This document shows, piece by piece, positions 59,811 to 64,000 of a stretch of 64,000 nt of DNA (positions are counted from its first letter, which is position 1; each line of letters starts with the position of its first letter). Origin of the DNA: Xylocopilactobacillus apis (lineage in GTDB: Bacteria > Bacillota > Bacilli > Lactobacillales > Lactobacillaceae). Under the pieces are notes generated by a model. The model worked only from the letters and a program-made list of their open reading frames with translations, searched no databases and was not told where the DNA came from. The stretch is from the NCBI RefSeq assembly GCF_033095965.1, contig NZ_AP026801.1, forward strand, positions 186,001 through 250,000, read 5' to 3'. The position numbers and the translations under genes were made by a program.

Positions 59811-61063
59811 TATTCGCTGCCCTCTTTTTTATTTTTATAATACTGTTTAAAACCTTTACGATAATAGGATTTAAAATGCCAAATCATTAATTTACGTTTG
59901 AAACTAAGATCTTGATCGTAAGTTAAAGTATCGCCAAAGGAGCCGCGGTTAATTAATTCAGTCGCTTCCAGAAAGAAAGGATCGTGCTTGATATAGTTTT
60001 TAAACACATCATCAGGTACGGCAGTCCACAGAACGTGTTTTGATTTGTCGTCATTACAGTAAAGAGTAGATTGGTCTTTTAAAGTATCTGAAAAATAATC
60101 ATCAATTAAAAGCTGCGCAAAAGATGCGCCGTTTAAATTGACATAAAATGACGATCTTCCGAAACGAAGATTAATCTCAAAAAATTTGTACTGCTGATCT
60201 CTTGGATCCAATTTTACGTCAAAATTAGCGAATCCTGTGTAATTAATTGCTTCAAGGAATGATTTAACCTTTTGGTAGAGTTCATGGTCATATTCGGGTA
60301 AAATCACGAGATAATTACCAATTGCGCTCGCCATTGGGTCTTCGAGCAGTGGGTGACCAAGGCTCATCATTTTAACATGGTGGTATTGGTCAACGTAACA
60401 ATTCAATACGCGATCGGTACTTGCTCCTCCAGGAATGTATTCTTGTAAAATAAAATTTCCGTTATATCCAGCGTTAAATGAAGCTTCTAGAACTGCGTCA
60501 ACCTCAGACTTAGAATCTAAAATAAAAGCCTTTTTTCGACCAGGGAACTTAACATCTAGCCATTTGACACTATCAACTGCTTTTAAAGCAACTGGAAATT
60601 GGCTCCCCAGCTGATCGTATTCAATTTTGTGATAATTATCTGGAGTAACGATTAGTGACTTAGGGTGATCTAAACCAAATTCATCAGCAATTTGAATAAA
60701 ACTTTCTTTGTCGGTTAGTTTGTCAGTTAATTGATAACTGTTAAAAGGAAAAGTAAAGTAGTTCTTGAGAATATCACTATTTCTAGCTAATAGTCCAACA
60801 TATGTGTCGCCACATGGAAAAGGGAAGAGCATGACATTCTTTCCATCAAATTCATGGTAAAGATCAATCATGTGCTTCACAAATTGTTGGTCATCAAGCA
60901 AATCAGGAAAAATTTTTAAATTAATAATTTTGGAATATTTTGTAGCAGAAAGCTGACTTTGAGCAACAACATCTACTTTTTCGTTTGTAATTTGATGAAT
61001 TGCCCGCACTTGTCCATAGGCATTTTGATCACTGCCTAACACGATAAAACGATATTTATTCAC
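59810..61063 (-). CDS. ATP-grasp carboxylate-amine ligase, candidate D-aspartate ligase
   Basis: A 417-residue ATP-grasp enzyme. The N-terminal part resembles a pre-ATP-grasp fold (V-L-G-S-D-Q-N-A-Y-G-Q-V-R), the central part holds the ATP lid (P-V-A-L-K-A-V, then Q-E-Y-I-P-G-G) and the Mg site is F-F-E-I-N-L-R-F-G-R. Length, and position next to an asparagine-synthetase-like gene, match the Asl-type ligase that adds D-Asp to the peptidoglycan stem in enterococci and lactobacilli, followed by amidation by AsnH. This assignment is inference from family and context. GTG start; the ribosome binding site is weak. Confidence 0.65.
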   Translation of the reverse strand: MNKYRFIVLGSDQNAYGQVRAIHQITNEKVDVVAQSQLSATKYSKIINLKIFPDLLDDQQFVKHMIDLYHEFDGKNVMLFPFPCGDTYVGLLARNSDILKNYFTFPFNSYQLTDKLTDKESFIQIADEFGLDHPKSLIVTPDNYHKIEYDQLGSQFPVALKAVDSVKWLDVKFPGRKKAFILDSKSEVDAVLEASFNAGYNGNFILQEYIPGGASTDRVLNCYVDQYHHVKMMSLGHPLLEDPMASAIGNYLVILPEYDHELYQKVKSFLEAINYTGFANFDVKLDPRDQQYKFFEINLRFGRSSFYVNLNGASFAQLLIDDYFSDTLKDQSTLYCNDDKSKHVLWTAVPDDVFKNYIKHDPFFLEATELINRGSFGDTLTYDQDLSFKRKLMIWHFKSYYRKGFKQYYKNKKEGSE

Positions 61064-61087
61064 TTGCGGTGTCTTCTTTCATTATTT

Positions 61088-62971
61088 TTATTTACTAGTT
61101 ACGTAAGTTGGAATCTTTTCGTCAATGAAATAAACTTTGTACCAAACTAAGAAGGTATAGATGGTCCATACTTTCCGACGATCTTCGGCATCTCCATTAT
61201 GAACACGGTCAATTAAGTCTAAAATCATTGGCACATCGAAAAATTCTTTGACAAAATCTTGTTCAAATAAATTACGAATTTGAGTATAAAAATCATCATT
61301 TTCTAACCACGCTTTTACGGGAACGGGGAAGCCCAATTTTTCACGCTGAACCCACTCTTCGGGTAAATGTTTTTCAGCAGCGACTCTTAGAGCATACTTA
61401 CTGTTTTTTGGAGTCAATAAGTAACGAGTAGGAACTTTGCTGGCAACTTTTGCTACCTCTTTATCGAGAAATGGGACTCTTAATTCCATTGAGTTAGCCA
61501 TTGACATTTTATCGGCTTTTAAAAGAATATCTTTAGCCATGAATAAGTGAATATCAAGATACTGCATTTTTTTAACTTCGTCAGTGTAGTTAGTAACTTT
61601 ATCGTAAGATTTAGAAACAATTTCTTTAACTGATTCAGAAATTTTATATGGTTCTTTTAAATAACTATCAGCTTCCTTTTCTCCGAAGATTTTAGCTTCT
61701 CCAATAAAGAAATCTTCGGCTCTAGCAGTACTTTCATAAAGATGGAGCCGTCCGTGAAAATTAGGCATATTTTTTAATCTGTTAGCTAAACGGTAACGAG
61801 TTTTAGGTTTCAACTTACGCAAATGAGACCCGATTGTTTTAATTACTCGCGAATGAGAGTGATATCCATAGTCCACATAGCCAGCAAATAATTCATCAGC
61901 TCCTTCGCCGGATAAAATGACAGTTACATATTTGCTGGCGAGTTTAGTCAAAAAGTAAAGAGGGACACAGCTAGGGTTAGCATCTGGCTCATCCATATAG
62001 TACTGAATGAGCGGAAAATTATTGAATGCTTCTTCACTGGTAACAACTTCTGATTCGTTGTTAAGTCCCAAAAGTTGAGCAAGTTCTTTTGCTTGAATTG
62101 CTTCATTATACTTTTTGTCATCAAAACCAACTGAAAATGTATGCTCAGGTTGTGAGAGACTGGTAATATAACTGGAATCAATGCCAGAAGAAAGAAGCGA
62201 ACCAACAGGCACATCACTGATTTTATGTGCTTCGACGCTATCATTCATGATGTTTTCAATATCTTTGACCGTCTGATCAAAACTCTCTCCTGCATCTTCA
62301 AATTTCATGTCCCAGTATTGTTTAACATCTAGTTTTCCATTCTGGAAGGTAAAATAATGTCCGCCAGGAATACTGAAAACATTTTTAAAGAAAGTCTCTT
62401 CAAGAGCAGAATATTGAAAAGTTAAGTATGGCTTTAAGGCTTTTTTATTAAGTTCTTTTTTAAAATAAGGATGATAAAGGAAAGATTTAATTTCAGAACC
62501 AACTAAAAAGCGATCACCGTCCTGATAATAATACATTGGTTTAATCCCAAAGAAATCACGAGCACCATATAGTTTCTTTTCTTTATTGTCCCAAATTATA
62601 AAAGCAAACATGCCGCGAATTTTTTTGAGCAGTCCTTCCATGCCCCATTCTTCAAATCCGTGAAGGAGCACTTCAGTGTCAGTTTTTGTAGTAAAAGTAT
62701 GACCAGCAGTAATTAAATCCTTTCGGAGTGGTTTAAAATTATAAATTTCTCCGTTAAAAATTATTGCTTTTTCTCCGTCTTCGTTAAAAATAGGCTGACT
62801 TCCGCCGCGTAAATCAATAATTGAAAGACGTCTAAAGCCCAGAGCTACATCATCATTAATATATTGTCCAGAGCTGTTTGGTCCACGATGTTTAATCGCA
62901 TTCATCATGTTGGTCAAGACTTCTTCCTTGTTTTCTAAAGCCCGATCACAAAATGCAATAATTCCACACAT
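61088..62971 (-). CDS. asnB: Asparagine synthetase (glutamine-hydrolysing), AsnB/AsnH type
   Basis: A 627-residue class II amidotransferase. The N-terminal glutaminase has the nucleophile Cys2 (M-C-G-I-I-A-F) and R-L-S-I-I-D-L. The synthetase PP-loop is L-L-S-S-G-I-D-S-S-Y near residue 260, with G-E-G-A-D-E-L-F-A-G-Y later. It either makes free asparagine or, as AsnH/AsnB1-type enzymes in lactobacilli, amidates D-Asp or diaminopimelate in peptidoglycan. The adjacent ATP-grasp ligase 24 bases downstream favours the wall role. The ATG follows AAGGAAG. Confidence 0.92.
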   Translation of the reverse strand: MCGIIAFCDRALENKEEVLTNMMNAIKHRGPNSSGQYINDDVALGFRRLSIIDLRGGSQPIFNEDGEKAIIFNGEIYNFKPLRKDLITAGHTFTTKTDTEVLLHGFEEWGMEGLLKKIRGMFAFIIWDNKEKKLYGARDFFGIKPMYYYQDGDRFLVGSEIKSFLYHPYFKKELNKKALKPYLTFQYSALEETFFKNVFSIPGGHYFTFQNGKLDVKQYWDMKFEDAGESFDQTVKDIENIMNDSVEAHKISDVPVGSLLSSGIDSSYITSLSQPEHTFSVGFDDKKYNEAIQAKELAQLLGLNNESEVVTSEEAFNNFPLIQYYMDEPDANPSCVPLYFLTKLASKYVTVILSGEGADELFAGYVDYGYHSHSRVIKTIGSHLRKLKPKTRYRLANRLKNMPNFHGRLHLYESTARAEDFFIGEAKIFGEKEADSYLKEPYKISESVKEIVSKSYDKVTNYTDEVKKMQYLDIHLFMAKDILLKADKMSMANSMELRVPFLDKEVAKVASKVPTRYLLTPKNSKYALRVAAEKHLPEEWVQREKLGFPVPVKAWLENDDFYTQIRNLFEQDFVKEFFDVPMILDLIDRVHNGDAEDRRKVWTIYTFLVWYKVYFIDEKIPTYVTSK

Positions 62972-63016
62972 AAAATAACTTCCTTAGATTTTTTAATGTA
63001 CTTTCTATTTTACAAT

Positions 63017-63046
63017 AAAAAAAAGCCAATAATATTAGCTTTTTTA
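63017..63046. terminator. Bidirectional terminator between asnB and the ABC genes
   Basis: AAAAAAAGCCAATA and TATTAGCTTTTTT form a hairpin with A and T runs at both ends. On the minus strand it ends the ABC gene whose stop is at 63044. Confidence 0.8.
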
Positions 63047-63640
63047 TAAAGATATAACTTTTGCCGAATCCATAATGTCTTTTTTATCTTTGGCAGTTAT
63101 AATAATAGTTTTCTTGACGGCAAGATTCTTTAAAAAGTTTTGAGAAATAATTTTTGAATCTTCGTCAATATCACTAAAAGGTTCATCAAGTAAAATTAAC
63201 GGTTTATCATCAACAGATGATAGAGCTAAATCAAATCGAGTTTGAATTCCTTTCGGATATGTTTTAACCGGTCGATCAATATAATTAATCATTTTTAGAG
63301 CATTTGAAGTATCAAAAACTTCCTGAATGGAAGTTTTTTGGCTTTTAGCAAGAAGTTTGAGATGTTCAAAGCCGGTCATCCAAGGGTAGAAATATTTAGA
63401 ACTGTTCCAAAATGATACTAAGTTTTGGTAGACGTCCCAGTTTGGCCGAAAATTTCCAATTAAAGTTACGCCGGAACTGGTTGGAATCATTCCAGATAAT
63501 CCTTTTAGTAGGGTGGTTTTACCACAACCAGTAGACCCGACAATGGTATAAATTCCATTTTCTTTAATCTGTAAATTAAAATTAGAAATAATTTCTTGCT
63601 GTCCGTAGCTAAAACTAGCGTCAATTAGGATAATTCGCAT
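63044..63640 (-). CDS. Short ABC transporter ATPase with degenerate signature
   Basis: A 198-residue ATPase with Walker A G-S-T-G-C-G-K-T, Walker B L-I-L-L-D-E-P-F-S-D-I-D and a truncated end. In place of the L-S-G-G-Q signature it has Y-P-K-G-I-Q-T-R, similar to ABC-2-type ATPases but less conserved, and no clear switch histidine follows (I-I-T-A-K-D). It overlaps the membrane gene upstream by 20 bases, with which it should form an exporter. Confidence 0.8.
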   Translation of the reverse strand: MRIILIDASFSYGQQEIISNFNLQIKENGIYTIVGSTGCGKTTLLKGLSGMIPTSSGVTLIGNFRPNWDVYQNLVSFWNSSKYFYPWMTGFEHLKLLAKSQKTSIQEVFDTSNALKMINYIDRPVKTYPKGIQTRFDLALSSVDDKPLILLDEPFSDIDEDSKIISQNFLKNLAVKKTIIITAKDKKDIMDSAKVISL

Positions 63641-64000
63641 AATTGATCCTTTTGAAAAAAGAATTATTAATTAATTGTAAACTGTTAATAAAACAAATGA
63701 TTATCCCAGCGAGCACGATCAAAAGATTAAACAAAGGTTTTGACCATGGATTTAAAGGATGGATTAGATTTAAATAATAAAGGGTATCATAGAACAAAAT
63801 TGCAATTACTAAATTCAATACCAAACTAACTGGAAATGATTTCATTTTAAGATCAATGGTGATCACTACCCCGTATACGAGTGGAATAAAAAGCAAAAAA
63901 TAAGAATAAGATAATAAATGTCCTAAAGAAATCGGATAATTATTCCACTTGCTGAAAATGACTGTCGCAAGGAGTTTTGAAAAGAAAAAGTAAATTGCAC
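63621..64000 (-). CDS. ABC transporter membrane protein (5' end beyond the window)
   Basis: The frame is open without stop from the window edge to 63621, so the gene begins outside. The visible 125 residues hold at least four hydrophobic helices (F-F-F-S-K-L-L-A-T-V at the edge, L-L-F-I-P-L-V-Y-G-V-V-I-T, V-S-L-V-L-N-L-V-I-A-I-L-F, L-F-N-L-L-I-V-L-A-G-I-I-I). A TTG at 63896 is not the true start, since coding sequence continues upstream of it. It is the likely permease of the ATPase encoded at 63044. Confidence 0.65.
   Translation of the reverse strand, partial: AIYFFFSKLLATVIFSKWNNYPISLGHLLSYSYFLLFIPLVYGVVITIDLKMKSFPVSLVLNLVIAILFYDTLYYLNLIHPLNPWSKPLFNLLIVLAGIIICFINSLQLINNSFFKRINYANYPN

Noticed and set aside
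1-64000. tRNA, rRNA, CRISPR, insertion sequences or prophage genes
   Set aside because: None was recognised on reading both strands; short non-coding RNAs cannot be excluded by eye.

Overview
The window is low-GC Firmicutes DNA, most likely from a lactobacillus (family Lactobacillaceae). Genes are closely packed, many use TTG or GTG starts behind strong GGAGG-type ribosome binding sites, and intrinsic terminators are common. Taxon-typical content includes WxL / DUF916-DUF3324 surface proteins, SLAP-like wall-binding repeats, an L-rhamnose operon, LytTR and Rgg regulators, and an ATP-grasp / asparagine-synthetase pair that fits D-Asp-crosslinked peptidoglycan. I cannot name the genus. No rRNA, tRNA, CRISPR array, insertion sequence or phage gene was recognised.

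Layout. 1-3.0 kb: OpuC-type osmoprotectant ABC transporter (opuCA cut by the window edge; opuCB broken by one missing G). 3.0-10.6 kb: L-rhamnose locus, with an AraC regulator and a zinc alcohol dehydrogenase divergent from MFS permease-rhaB-rhaM-rhaA-rhaD, and cre-like sites in the divergent region. 10.6-14.5 kb: small regulators (XRE, ArsR), an MFS exporter and a polysaccharide deacetylase. 14.7-22.3 kb: PadR-controlled envelope module (DUF1700, DUF4097-like, MacA/MacB-like exporter) followed by a bacteriocin-associated DUF1430-type membrane protein and its ATPase, whose gene is broken by an exact 10-bp tandem duplication. 22.3-26.6 kb: Rgg-type regulator divergent from a five-gene ABC-2 exporter. 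26.6-31.1 kb: HAD phosphatase, TetR regulator, DUF308 and DUF1269 proteins, PAP2 phosphatase and a membrane protein. 31.1-35.5 kb: a LytTR/HPK10-type two-component system preceded on the same strand by four paralogous small secreted proteins sharing C-x4-C-x6-H-x12-H-x5-H, then a glucosaminidase. 35.6-39.8 kb: an ABC exporter, QueT, DUF1189-like and VTT-domain membrane proteins. 39.8-43.7 kb: oppBCDF without oppA. 43.9-50.4 kb: livJ-livJ-HMGF plus a CBS/ACT protein. 50.5-57.1 kb: WxL/DUF916 cluster. 57.1-64 kb: ABC exporter, FMN reductase, ATP-grasp ligase plus asparagine synthetase, and a partial ABC exporter at the edge.

The best candidate for an undescribed system is 31.1-34.4 kb. Small Sec-type proteins with an invariant two-Cys/three-His pattern are arranged as P4-P3-terminator-P2-P1-histidine kinase-response regulator. 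P1 lies only 16 bp before the kinase start. A pair of direct repeats exactly 21 bp apart, the geometry expected for LytTR regulators, lies before P4. There is no double-glycine leader peptide, peptide exporter or agrB next to it. Secondary points of interest are the 10-bp duplication that could be a reversible switch, a 262-residue N/Q/P-rich tail on a DUF916 protein, tandem livJ genes with duplicated promoters, and a 51-aa membrane ORF that ends just before a bidirectional terminator.
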